Below, piece after piece: positions 36,568-47,975 of a DNA stretch of 64,000 nt. Both the position numbers and the translations under genes were made by a program. Within the stretch, counting starts at the first letter, position 1. Every line of letters starts with the position of its first letter. The notes below the pieces were generated by a model. That model was not told the origin of the DNA. It did no database searches and worked only from the letters and a program-made list of their open reading frames with translations. Source of the stretch: Euwallacea fornicatus. Its lineage: Eukaryota; Arthropoda; Insecta; Coleoptera; Curculionidae. Where the stretch lies: positions 434,001 through 498,000 of the forward strand of contig NW_027096011.1 of assembly GCF_040115645.1 (NCBI RefSeq), read 5' to 3'.

Positions 36568-38322
36568 TTGGTCCTGATTTGCCCAAGTTATCGAGCTTCA
36601 AATTTTGAAAAGTCACAAAAGTTGTGTGTTTGAGCACATAAAGACTATTTTTCTAGGAAATTCAACAAGATGCAATCATGATGTGTTGTGACATCTTCAA
36701 AATCTCGTCGAGCTGATCAATGTGACACTTTGTTTAAAAAATTTGGTCCTGATTTGCCGAAGTTATCGAGCTTCAAAGTTTGAAAAGTCCCAAAAATGTG
36801 TGTGTGAGCACATAAAGTACTATTTTTCTTGAAAATTCAACAAGATGCAATCATGATGTGTTGTGACATCTTCGAAATCTCGTCGAGATGATTAATTTGA
36901 CACTTTGTTTAACAAATTTGCTCCTCATTTGCCGAAGTTATCGAGCGTCAAATTTGGAAAAGTCACAAAAGTTGTGTGTTTGAGCACATAAAGTACTATT
37001 TTTCTTGGAAATTCAACAAGATGCAATCATGATGTGTTGTGACATCTTCAAAATCTCGTCGAGTTGATCAATGTGACACTTTGTTTAAAAAATTTGGTCC
37101 TGATTTGCCCAAGTTATCGAGCTTCAAATTTTGAAAAGTCACAAAAGTTGTGTGTTTGAGCACATAAAGTTCTCTTTTTCTTGGAAATTCAACAAGATGC
37201 AATCATGATGTGTTGTGACATCTTAAAGATCTCGTCGAGCTGATTAATTTGACACTTTGTTTAACAAATTTAGTTCTGATTTGCCGAAGTTATCGAGCTT
37301 CAAAATTTGAAAAATCCCAAAAATGTGTGTGTGAGCACATAAAGTATTATTTTTCTTGAAAATTCAACAAGATGCAATCATGATGTGTTGTTACATCTTC
37401 GAAATCTCGTCGAGATGATTAATTTGACACTTTGTTTAAAAAATTTGGTCCTGATTTGCCCAAGTTATCGAGCTTCAAATTTTGAAAAGTCACAAAAGTT
37501 GTGTGTTTGAGCACATAAAGTATTATTTTTCTTGTAAATTCAACAAGATGCAATCATGATGTGTTGTGACATCTTCAAAATCTCGTCGAGCTGATCAATG
37601 TGACACTTTGTTTAAAAAATTTAGTTCTGATTTGCCGAAGTTATCGAGCTTCAAAATTTGAAAAATCCCAAAAATGTGTGTGTGAGCACATAAAGTATTA
37701 TTTTTCTTGTAAATTCAACAAGATGCAATCATGATGTGTTGTGACATCTTCAAAATCTCGTCGAGCTGATCAATGTGACACTTTGTTTAAAAAATTTGGT
37801 CCTGATTTGCCCAAGTTATCGAGCTTCAAATTTTGAAAAGTCACAAAAGTTGTGTGTTTGAGCACATAAAGTATTATTTTTCTTGTAAATTCAACAAGAT
37901 GCAATCATGATTTGTTGTGACATCTTCAAAATCTCGTCGAGCTGATCAATGTGACACTTTGTTTAAAAAATTTGGTCCTGATTTGCCGAAGTTATCGAGC
38001 TTCAAAGTATGAAAAGTCCCAAAAATGTGTGTGTGAGCACATAAAGTACTATTTTTCTTGAAAATTCAACAAGATGCAATCATGATGTGTTGTGACATCT
38101 TCGAAATCTCGTCGAGATGATTAATTTGACACTTTGTTTAACAATTTCGCTCCTCATTTGCCGAAGTTATCGAGCGTCAAATTTGGAAAAGTCACAAAAG
38201 TTGTGTGTTTGAGCACATAAAGTACTATTTTTCTTGTAAATTCAACAAGATGCAATCATGATGTGTTGTGACATCTTCAAAATCTCGTCGAGCTGATTAA
38301 TGAGACACTTTGTTTAAGAAAT
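36568..38322 (+). repeat. HOR C unit 1, 10-mer, 1755 bp
   Basis: Full order C1-C10. C8 still carries GATTTGTTG and C9 carries AGTATGAAAAG as in the flanks. C5 has TATTAT rather than TACTAT. Private C to T at 37064. Confidence 0.9.
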
Positions 38323-38497
38323 TTGGTCCTGATTTGCCCAAGTTATCGAGCTTCAAATTTTGAAAAGTCACAAAAGTTGTGTGTTTGAGCACATAAAGAC
38401 TATTTTTCTAGGAAATTCAACAAGATGCAATCATGATGTGTTGTGACATCTTCAAAATCTCGTCGAGCTGATCAATGTGACACTTTGTTTAAACAAT
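38323..38497 (+). repeat. Monomer C1, 175 bp (second short class)
   Basis: Loses one T in AAAGTACTAT to give AAAGACTAT, and carries TTCTAGGAAATTC. This deletion is independent of the CCCAAAAATG deletion. It is the phase mark for blocks C and D. Confidence 0.92.
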
Positions 38498-38672
38498 TTG
38501 GTCCTGATTTGCCGAAGTTATCGAGCTTCAAAGTTTGAAAAGTCCCAAAAATGTGTGTGTGAGCACATAAAGTACTATTTTTCTTGAAAATTCAACAAGA
38601 TGCAATCATGATGTGTTGTGACATCTTCGAAATCTCGTCGAGATGATTAATTTGACACTTTGTTTAACAAAT
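38498..38672 (+). repeat. Monomer C2, 175 bp
   Basis: GCCGAAG, GCTTCAAAGTTTG, CCCAAAAATG, CTTGAAAATTC and CTTCGAAATCTCG with GAGATG. Nearly the same as C9. Confidence 0.88.
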
Positions 38673-38848
38673 TTGCTCCTCATTTGCCGAAGTTATCGAG
38701 CGTCAAATTTGGAAAAGTCACAAAAGTTGTGTGTTTGAGCACATAAAGTACTATTTTTCTTGGAAATTCAACAAGATGCAATCATGATGTGTTGTGACAT
38801 CTTCAAAATCTCGTCGAGCTGATCAATGTGACACTTTGTTTAAAAAAT
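38673..38848 (+). repeat. Monomer C3, 176 bp
   Basis: TTGCTCCTC, GCGTCAAATTTGG, CTTGGAAATTC and a GATCAATG tail. Related to A3. Confidence 0.88.
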
Positions 38849-39024
38849 TTGGTCCTGATTTGCCCAAGTTATCGAGCTTCAAATTTTGAAAAGTCACAAA
38901 AGTTGTGTGTTTGAGCACATAAAGTTCTCTTTTTCTTGGAAATTCAACAAGATGCAATCATGATGTGTTGTGACATCTTAAAGATCTCGTCGAGCTGATT
39001 AATTTGACACTTTGTTTAACAAAT
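38849..39024 (+). repeat. Monomer C4, 176 bp
   Basis: GCCCAAG, AAAGTTCTCTTT and CTTAAAGATCTCG. Related to A1 of block A. Confidence 0.88.
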
Positions 39025-39199
39025 TTAGTTCTGATTTGCCGAAGTTATCGAGCTTCAAAATTTGAAAAATCCCAAAAATGTGTGTGTGAGCACATAAAGT
39101 ACTATTTTTCTTGAAAATTCAACAAGATGCAATCATGATGTGTTGTTACATCTTCGAAATCTCGTCGAGATGATTAATTTGACACTTTGTTTAAAAAAT
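39025..39199 (+). repeat. Monomer C5, 175 bp
   Basis: TTAGTTCTG, GAAAAATCCCAAAAATG and GTTGTTACATC (G to T in the usual GTTGTGACATC). Related to A2. Confidence 0.88.
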
Positions 39200-39375
39200 T
39201 TGGTCCTGATTTGCCCAAGTTATCGAGCTTCAAATTTTGAAAAGTCACAAAAGTTGTGTGTTTGAGCACATAAAGTATTATTTTTCTTGTAAATTCAACA
39301 AGATGCAATCATGATGTGTTGTGACATCTTCAAAATCTCGTCGAGCTGATCAATGTGACACTTTGTTTAAAAAAT
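39200..39375 (+). repeat. Monomer C6, 176 bp
   Basis: GCCCAAG, TATTATTTTTC, CTTGTAAATTC and a GATCAATG tail. Same type as C8. Confidence 0.88.
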
Positions 39376-39550
39376 TTAGTTCTGATTTGCCGAAGTTATC
39401 GAGCTTCAAAATTTGAAAAATCCCAAAAATGTGTGTGTGAGCACATAAAGTATTATTTTTCTTGTAAATTCAACAAGATGCAATCATGATGTGTTGTGAC
39501 ATCTTCAAAATCTCGTCGAGCTGATCAATGTGACACTTTGTTTAAAAAAT
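39376..39550 (+). repeat. Monomer C7, 175 bp, chimeric C5/C6
   Basis: The first half is C5 (TTAGTTCTG, GAAAAATCCC) and the second half is C6 (TATTAT, CTTGTAAATTC, GATCAATG). It looks like an in-phase exchange product that was then fixed in the HOR. It is missing from the 8-mer and 7-mer forms. Confidence 0.85.
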
Positions 39551-39726
39551 TTGGTCCTGATTTGCCCAAGTTATCGAGCTTCAAATTTTGAAAAGTCACA
39601 AAAGTTGTGTGTTTGAGCACATAAAGTATTATTTTTCTTGTAAATTCAACAAGATGCAATCATGATGTGTTGTGACATCTTCAAAATCTCGTCGAGCTGA
39701 TCAATGTGACACTTTGTTTAAAAAAT
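39551..39726 (+). repeat. Monomer C8, 176 bp
   Basis: Same features as C6. In unit 1 it carries GATTTGTTG instead of GATGTGTTG. Confidence 0.88.
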
Positions 39727-39901
39727 TTGGTCCTGATTTGCCGAAGTTATCGAGCTTCAAAGTTTGAAAAGTCCCAAAAATGTGTGTGTGAGCACATAAA
39801 GTACTATTTTTCTTGAAAATTCAACAAGATGCAATCATGATGTGTTGTGACATCTTCGAAATCTCGTCGAGATGATTAATTTGACACTTTGTTTAACAAT
39901 T
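39727..39901 (+). repeat. Monomer C9, 175 bp
   Basis: Nearly the same as C2. In unit 1 it has AGTATGAAAAG in place of AGTTTGAAAAG. Confidence 0.88.
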
Positions 39902-40077
39902 TCGCTCCTCATTTGCCGAAGTTATCGAGCGTCAAATTTGGAAAAGTCACAAAAGTTGTGTGTTTGAGCACATAAAGTACTATTTTTCTTGTAAATTCAA
40001 CAAGATGCAATCATGATGTGTTGTGACATCTTCAAAATCTCGTCGAGCTGATTAATGAGACACTTTGTTTAAGAAAT
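39902..40077 (+). repeat. Monomer C10, 176 bp
   Basis: Begins with the TTTCGCTCC form of the usual TTTGCTCC, then GCGTCAAATTTGG, CTTGTAAATTC and an ATTAATGAG tail. Confidence 0.88.
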
Positions 40078-41832
40078 TTGGTCCTGATTTGCCCAAGTTA
40101 TCGAGCTTCAAATTTTGAAAAGTCACAAAAGTTGTGTGTTTGAGCACATAAAGACTATTTTTCTAGGAAATTCAACAAGATGCAATCATGATGTGTTGTG
40201 ACATCTTCAAAATCTCGTCGAGCTGATCAATGTGACACTTTGTTTAAAAAATTTGGTCCTGATTTGCCGAAGTTATCGAGCTTCAAAGTTTGAAAAGTCC
40301 CAAAAATGTGTGTGTGAGCACATAAAGTACTATTTTTCTTGAAAATTCAACAAGATGCAATCATGATGTGTTGTGACATCTTCGAAATCTCGTCGAGATG
40401 ATTAATTTGACACTTTGTTTAACAAATTTGCTCCTCATTTGCCGAAGTTATCGAGCGTCAAATTTGGAAAAGTCACAAAAGTTGTGTGTTTGAGCACATA
40501 AAGTACTATTTTTCTTGGAAATTCAACAAGATGCAATCATGATGTGTTGTGACATCTTCAAAATCTCGTCGAGCTGATCAATGTGACACTTTGTTTAAAA
40601 AATTTGGTCCTGATTTGCCCAAGTTATCGAGCTTCAAATTTTGAAAAGTCACAAAAGTTGTGTGTTTGAGCACATAAAGTTCTCTTTTTCTTGGAAATTC
40701 AACAAGATGCAATCATGATGTGTTGTGACATCTTAAAGATCTCGTCGAGCTGATTAATTTGACACTTTGTTTAACAAATTTAGTTCTGATTTGCCGAAGT
40801 TATCGAGCTTCAAAATTTGAAAAATCCCAAAAATGTGTGTGTGAGCACATAAAGTACTATTTTTCTTGAAAATTCAACAAGATGCAATCATGATGTGTTG
40901 TTACATCTTCGAAATCTCGTCGAGATGATTAATTTGACACTTTGTTTAAAAAATTTGGTCCTGATTTGCCCAAGTTATCGAGCTTCAAATTTTGAAAAGT
41001 CACAAAAGTTGTGTGTTTGAGCACATAAAGTATTATTTTTCTTGTAAATTCAACAAGATGCAATCATGATGTGTTGTGACATCTTCAAAATCTCGTCGAG
41101 CTGATCAATGTGACACTTTGTTTAAAAAATTTAGTTCTGATTTGCCGAAGTTATCGAGCTTCAAAATTTGAAAAATCCCAAAAATGTGTGTGTGAGCACA
41201 TAAAGTATTATTTTTCTTGTAAATTCAACAAGATGCAATCATGATGTGTTGTGACATCTTCAAAATCTCGTCGAGCTGATCAATGTGACACTTTGTTTAA
41301 AAAATTTGGTCCTGATTTGCCCAAGTTATCGAGCTTCAAATTTTGAAAAGTCACAAAAGTTGTGTGTTTGAGCACATAAAGTATTATTTTTCTTGTAAAT
41401 TCAACAAGATGCAATCATGATGTGTTGTGACATCTTCAAAATCTCGTCGAGCTGATCAATGTGACACTTTGTTTAAAAAATTTGGTCCTGATTTGCCGAA
41501 GTTATCGAGCTTCAAAGTTTGAAAAGTCCCAAAAATGTGTGTGTGAGCACATAAAGTACTATTTTTCTTGAAAATTCAACAAGATGCAATCATGATGTGT
41601 TGTGACATCTTCGAAATCTCGTCGAGATGATTAATTTGACACTTTGTTTAACAAATTTGCTCCTCATTTGCCGAAGTTATCGAGCTTCAAAATTTGAAAA
41701 GTCACAAAAGTTGTGTGTTTGAGCACATAAAGTACTATTTTTCTTGAAAATTCAACAAGATGCAATCATGATGTGTTGTGACATCTTCGAAATCTCGTCG
41801 AGATGATTAATTTGACACTTTGTTTAAGAAAT
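40078..41832 (+). repeat. HOR C unit 3, 10-mer with substituted last monomer
   Basis: C1-C9 are normal. The tenth monomer (41657-41832) is a different type, C10': TTGCTCCTC, GCTTCAAAATTTG, CTTGAAAATTC and GAGATG. The length stays 1755 because both monomers are 176 bp. Confidence 0.9.
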
Positions 41833-43061
41833 TTGGTCCTGATTTGCCCAAGTTATCGAGCTTCAAATTTTGAAAAGTCACAAAAGTTGTGTGTTTGAGC
41901 ACATAAAGACTATTTTTCTAGGAAATTCAACAAGATGCAATCATGATGTGTTGTGACATCTTCAAAATCTCGTCGAGCTGATCAATGTGACACTTTGTTT
42001 AAAAAATTTGGTCCTGATTTGCCGAAGTTATCGAGCTTCAAAGTTTGAAAAGTCCCAAAAATGTGTGTGTGAGCACATAAAGTACTATTTTTCTTGAAAA
42101 TTCAACAAGATGCAATCATGATGTGTTGTGACATCTTCGAAATCTCGTCGAGATGATTAATTTGACACTTTGTTTAACAAATTTGCTCCTCATTTGCCGA
42201 AGTTATCGAGCGTCAAATTTGGAAAAGTCACAAAAGTTGTGTGTTTGAGCACATAAAGTACTATTTTTCTTGGAAATTCAACAAGATGCAATCATGATGT
42301 GTTGTGACATCTTCAAAATCTCGTCGAGCTGATCAATGTGACACTTTGTTTAAAAAATTTGGTCCTGATTTGCCCAAGTTATCGAGCTTCAAATTTTGAA
42401 AAGTCACAAAAGTTGTGTGTTTGAGCACATAAAGTTCTCTTTTTCTTGGAAATTCAACAAGATGCAATCATGATGTGTTGTGACATCTTCAAAATCTCGT
42501 CGAGCTGATCAATGTGACACTTTGTTTAAAAAATTTGGTCCTGATTTGCCCAAGTTATCGAGCTTCAAATTTTGAAAAGTCACAAAAGTTGTGTGTTTGA
42601 GCACATAAAGTATTATTTTTCTTGTAAATTCAACAAGATGCAATCATGATGTGTTGTGACATCTTCAAAATCTCGTCGAGCTGATCAATGTGACACTTTG
42701 TTTAAAAAATTTGGTCCTGATTTGCCGAAGTTATCGAGCTTCAAAGTTTGAAAAGTCCCAAAAATGTGTGTGTGAGCACATAAAGTACTATTTTTCTTGA
42801 AAATTCAACAAGATGCAATCATGATGTGTTGTGACATCTTCGAAATCTCGTCGAGATGATTAATTTGACACTTTGTTTAACAATTTCGCTCCTCATTTGC
42901 CGAAGTTATCGAGCGTCAAATTTGGAAAAGTCACAAAAGTTGTGTGTTTGAGCACATAAAGTACTATTTTTCTTGTAAATTCAACAAGATGCAATCATGA
43001 TGTGTTGTGACATCTTCAAAATCTCGTCGAGCTGATTAATGAGACACTTTGTTTAAGAAAT
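41833..43061 (+). repeat. HOR C unit 4, 7-mer, 1229 bp
   Basis: Order C1, C2, C3, chimeric C4, C8, C9, C10. The C4 monomer keeps AAAGTTCTCTTT but ends CTTCAAAATCTCG and GATCAATG, marking the exchange that removed C5-C7. Confidence 0.9.
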
Positions 43062-44816
43062 TTGGTCCTGATTTGCCCAAGTTATCGAGCTTCAAATTTT
43101 GAAAAGTCACAAAAGTTGTGTGTTTGAGCACATAAAGACTATTTTTCTAGGAAATTCAACAAGATGCAATCATGATGTGTTGTGACATCTTCAAAATCTC
43201 GTCGAGCTGATCAATGTGACACTTTGTTTAAAAAATTTGGTCCTGATTTGCCGAAGTTATCGAGCTTCAAAGTTTGAAAAGTCCCAAAAATGTGTGTGTG
43301 AGCACATAAAGTACTATTTTTCTTGAAAATTCAACAAGATGCAATCATGATGTGTTGTGACATCTTCGAAATCTCGTCGAGATGATTAATTTGACACTTT
43401 GTTTAACAAATTTGCTCCTCATTTGCCGAAGTTATCGAGCGTCAAATTTGGAAAAGTCACAAAAGTTGTGTGTTTGAGCACATAAAGTACTATTTTTCTT
43501 GGAAATTCAACAAGATGCAATCATGATGTGTTGTGACATCTTCAAAATCTCGTCGAGCTGATCAATGTGACACTTTGTTTAAAAAATTTGGTCCTGATTT
43601 GCCCAAGTTATCGAGCTTCAAATTTTGAAAAGTCACAAAAGTTGTGTGTTTGAGCACATAAAGTTCTCTTTTTCTTGGAAATTCAACAAGATGCAATCAT
43701 GATGTGTTGTGACATCTTAAAGATCTCGTCGAGCTGATTAATTTGACACTTTGTTTAACAAATTTAGTTCTGATTTGCCGAAGTTATCGAGCTTCAAAAT
43801 TTGAAAAATCCCAAAAATGTGTGTGTGAGCACATAAAGTACTATTTTTCTTGAAAATTCAACAAGATGCAATCATGATGTGTTGTTACATCTTCGAAATC
43901 TCGTCGAGATGATTAATTTGACACTTTGTTTAAAAAATTTGGTCCTGATTTGCCCAAGTTATCGAGCTTCAAATTTTGAAAAGTCACAAAAGTTGTGTGT
44001 TTGAGCACATAAAGTATTATTTTTCTTGTAAATTCAACAAGATGCAATCATGATGTGTTGTGACATCTTCAAAATCTCGTCGAGCTGATCAATGTGACAC
44101 TTTGTTTAAAAAATTTAGTTCTGATTTGCCGAAGTTATCGAGCTTCAAAATTTGAAAAATCCCAAAAATGTGTGTGTGAGCACATAAAGTATTATTTTTC
44201 TTGTAAATTCAACAAGATGCAATCATGATGTGTTGTGACATCTTCAAAATCTCGTCGAGCTGATCAATGTGACACTTTGTTTAAAAAATTTGGTCCTGAT
44301 TTGCCCAAGTTATCGAGCTTCAAATTTTGAAAAGTCACAAAAGTTGTGTGTTTGAGCACATAAAGTATTATTTTTCTTGTAAATTCAACAAGATGCAATC
44401 ATGATGTGTTGTGACATCTTCAAAATCTCGTCGAGCTGATCAATGTGACACTTTGTTTAAAAAATTTGGTCCTGATTTGCCGAAGTTATCGAGCTTCAAA
44501 GTTTGAAAAGTCCCAAAAATGTGTGTGTGAGCACATAAAGTACTATTTTTCTTGAAAATTCAACAAGATGCAATCATGATGTGTTGTGACATCTTCGAAA
44601 TCTCGTCGAGATGATTAATTTGACACTTTGTTTAACAAATTTGCTCCTCATTTGCCGAAGTTATCGAGCTTCAAAATTTGAAAAGTCACAAAAGTTGTGT
44701 GTTTGAGCACATAAAGTACTATTTTTCTTGAAAATTCAACAAGATGCAATCATGATGTGTTGTGACATCTTCGAAATCTCGTCGAGATGATTAATTTGAC
44801 ACTTTGTTTAAGAAAT
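43062..44816 (+). repeat. HOR C unit 5, 10-mer with substituted last monomer
   Basis: Like unit 3: C1-C9 then C10' at 44641-44816. Confidence 0.9.
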
Positions 44817-46220
44817 TTGGTCCTGATTTGCCCAAGTTATCGAGCTTCAAATTTTGAAAAGTCACAAAAGTTGTGTGTTTGAGCACATAAAGACTATTTT
44901 TCTAGGAAATTCAACAAGATGCAATCATGATGTGTTGTGACATCTTCAAAATCTCGTCGAGCTGATCAATGTGACACTTTGTTTAAAAAATTTGGTCCTG
45001 ATTTGCCGAAGTTATCGAGCTTCAAAGTTTGAAAAGTCCCAAAAATGTGTGTGTGAGCACATAAAGTACTATTTTTCTTGAAAATTCAACAAGATGCAAT
45101 CATGATGTGTTGTGACATCTTCGAAATCTCGTCGAGATGATTAATTTGACACTTTGTTTAACAAATTTGCTCCTCATTTGCCGAAGTTATCGAGCGTCAA
45201 ATTTGGAAAAGTCACAAAAGTTGTGTGTTTGAGCACATAAAGTACTATTTTTCTTGGAAATTCAACAAGATGCAATCATGATGTGTTGTGACATCTTCAA
45301 AATCTCGTCGAGCTGATCAATGTGACACTTTGTTTAAAAAATTTGGTCCTGATTTGCCCAAGTTATCGAGCTTCAAATTTTGAAAAGTCACAAAAGTTGT
45401 GTGTTTGAGCACATAAAGTTCTCTTTTTCTTGGAAATTCAACAAGATGCAATCATGATGTGTTGTGACATCTTAAAGATCTCGTCGAGCTGATTAATTTG
45501 ACACTTTGTTTAACAAATTTAGTTCTGATTTGCCGAAGTTATCGAGCTTCAAAATTTGAAAAATCCCAAAAATGTGTGTGTGAGCACATAAAGTACTATT
45601 TTTCTTGAAAATTCAACAAGATGCAATCATGATGTGTTGTTACATCTTCGAAATCTCGTCGAGATGATTAATTTGACACTTTGTTTAAAAAATTTGGTCC
45701 TGATTTGCCCAAGTTATCGAGCTTCAAATTTTGAAAAGTCACAAAAGTTGTGTGTTTGAGCACATAAAGTATTATTTTTCTTGTAAATTCAACAAGATGC
45801 AATCATGATGTGTTGTGACATCTTCAAAATCTCGTCGAGCTGATCAATGTGACACTTTGTTTAAAAAATTTGGTCCTGATTTGCCGAAGTTATCGAGCTT
45901 CAAAGTTTGAAAAGTCCCAAAAATGTGTGTGTGAGCACATAAAGTACTATTTTTCTTGAAAATTCAACAAGATGCAATCATGATGTGTTGTGACATCTTC
46001 GAAATCTCGTCGAGATGATTAATTTGACACTTTGTTTAACAATTTCGCTCCTCATTTGCCGAAGTTATCGAGCGTCAAATTTGGAAAAGTCACAAAAGTT
46101 GTGTGTTTGAGCACATAAAGTACTATTTTTCTTGTAAATTCAACAAGATGCAATCATGATGTGTTGTGACATCTTCAAAATCTCGTCGAGCTGATTAATG
46201 AGACACTTTGTTTAAAAAAT
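44817..46220 (+). repeat. HOR C unit 6, 8-mer, 1404 bp
   Basis: Order C1-C6, C9, C10, lacking C7 and C8. Since C6 and C8 have the same sequence type, an exchange between them explains the loss. Confidence 0.9.
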
Positions 46221-47975
46221 TTGGTCCTGATTTGCCCAAGTTATCGAGCTTCAAATTTTGAAAAGTCACAAAAGTTGTGTGTTTGAGCACATAAAGACTA
46301 TTTTTCTAGGAAATTCAACAAGATGCAATCATGATGTGTTGTGACATCTTCAAAATCTCGTCGAGCTGATCAATGTGACACTTTGTTTAAAAAATTTGGT
46401 CCTGATTTGCCGAAGTTATCGAGCTTCAAAGTTTGAAAAGTCCCAAAAATGTGTGTGTGAGCACATAAAGTACTATTTTTCTTGAAAATTCAACAAGATG
46501 CAATCATGATGTGTTGTGACATCTTCGAAATCTCGTCGAGATGATTAATTTGACACTTTGTTTAACAAATTTGCTCCTCATTTGCCGAAGTTATCGAGCG
46601 TCAAATTTGGAAAAGTCACAAAAGTTGTGTGTTTGAGCACATAAAGTACTATTTTTCTTGGAAATTCAACAAGATGCAATCATGATGTGTTGTGACATCT
46701 TCAAAATCTCGTCGAGCTGATCAATGTGACACTTTGTTTAAAAAATTTGGTCCTGATTTGCCCAAGTTATCGAGCTTCAAATTTTGAAAAGTCACAAAAG
46801 TTGTGTGTTTGAGCACATAAAGTTCTCTTTTTCTTGGAAATTCAACAAGATGCAATCATGATGTGTTGTGACATCTTAAAGATCTCGTCGAGCTGATTAA
46901 TTTGACACTTTGTTTAACAAATTTAGTTCTGATTTGCCGAAGTTATCGAGCTTCAAAATTTGAAAAATCCCAAAAATGTGTGTGTGAGCACATAAAGTAC
47001 TATTTTTCTTGAAAATTCAACAAGATGCAATCATGATGTGTTGTTACATCTTCGAAATCTCGTCGAGATGATTAATTTGACACTTTGTTTAAAAAATTTG
47101 GTCCTGATTTGCCCAAGTTATCGAGCTTCAAATTTTGAAAAGTCACAAAAGTTGTGTGTTTGAGCACATAAAGTATTATTTTTCTTGTAAATTCAACAAG
47201 ATGCAATCATGATGTGTTGTGACATCTTCAAAATCTCGTCGAGCTGATCAATGTGACACTTTGTTTAAAAAATTTAGTTCTGATTTGCCGAAGTTATCGA
47301 GCTTCAAAATTTGAAAAATCCCAAAAATGTGTGTGTGAGCACATAAAGTATTATTTTTCTTGTAAATTCAACAAGATGCAATCATGATGTGTTGTGACAT
47401 CTTCAAAATCTCGTCGAGCTGATCAATGTGACACTTTGTTTAAAAAATTTGGTCCTGATTTGCCCAAGTTATCGAGCTTCAAATTTTGAAAAGTCACAAA
47501 AGTTGTGTGTTTGAGCACATAAAGTATTATTTTTCTTGTAAATTCAACAAGATGCAATCATGATGTGTTGTGACATCTTCAAAATCTCGTCGAGCTGATC
47601 AATGTGACACTTTGTTTAAAAAATTTGGTCCTGATTTGCCGAAGTTATCGAGCTTCAAAGTTTGAAAAGTCCCAAAAATGTGTGTGTGAGCACATAAAGT
47701 ACTATTTTTCTTGAAAATTCAACAAGATGCAATCATGATGTGTTGTGACATCTTCGAAATCTCGTCGAGATGATTAATTTGACACTTTGTTTAACAATTT
47801 CGCTCCTCATTTGCCGAAGTTATCGAGCGTCAAATTTGGAAAAGTCACAAAAGTTGTGTGTTTGAGCACATAAAGTACTATTTTTCTTGTAAATTCAACA
47901 AGATGCAATCATGATGTGTTGTGACATCTTCAAAATCTCGTCGAGCTGATTAATGAGACACTTTGTTTAAGAAAT
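46221..47975 (+). repeat. HOR C unit 7, 10-mer, 1755 bp
   Basis: Full C1-C10. C1 is preceded by TTTAAAAAATTT instead of the usual TTTAAGAAATTT. Confidence 0.9.

Larger units (their letters stand above)
38323..40077 (+). repeat. HOR C unit 2, 10-mer, 1755 bp (reference)
   Basis: Reference unit with monomer starts 38323, 38498, 38673, 38849, 39025, 39200, 39376, 39551, 39727 and 39902. Its C2 begins after AAACAATTT, a private change from AAAAAATTT. Confidence 0.93.
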
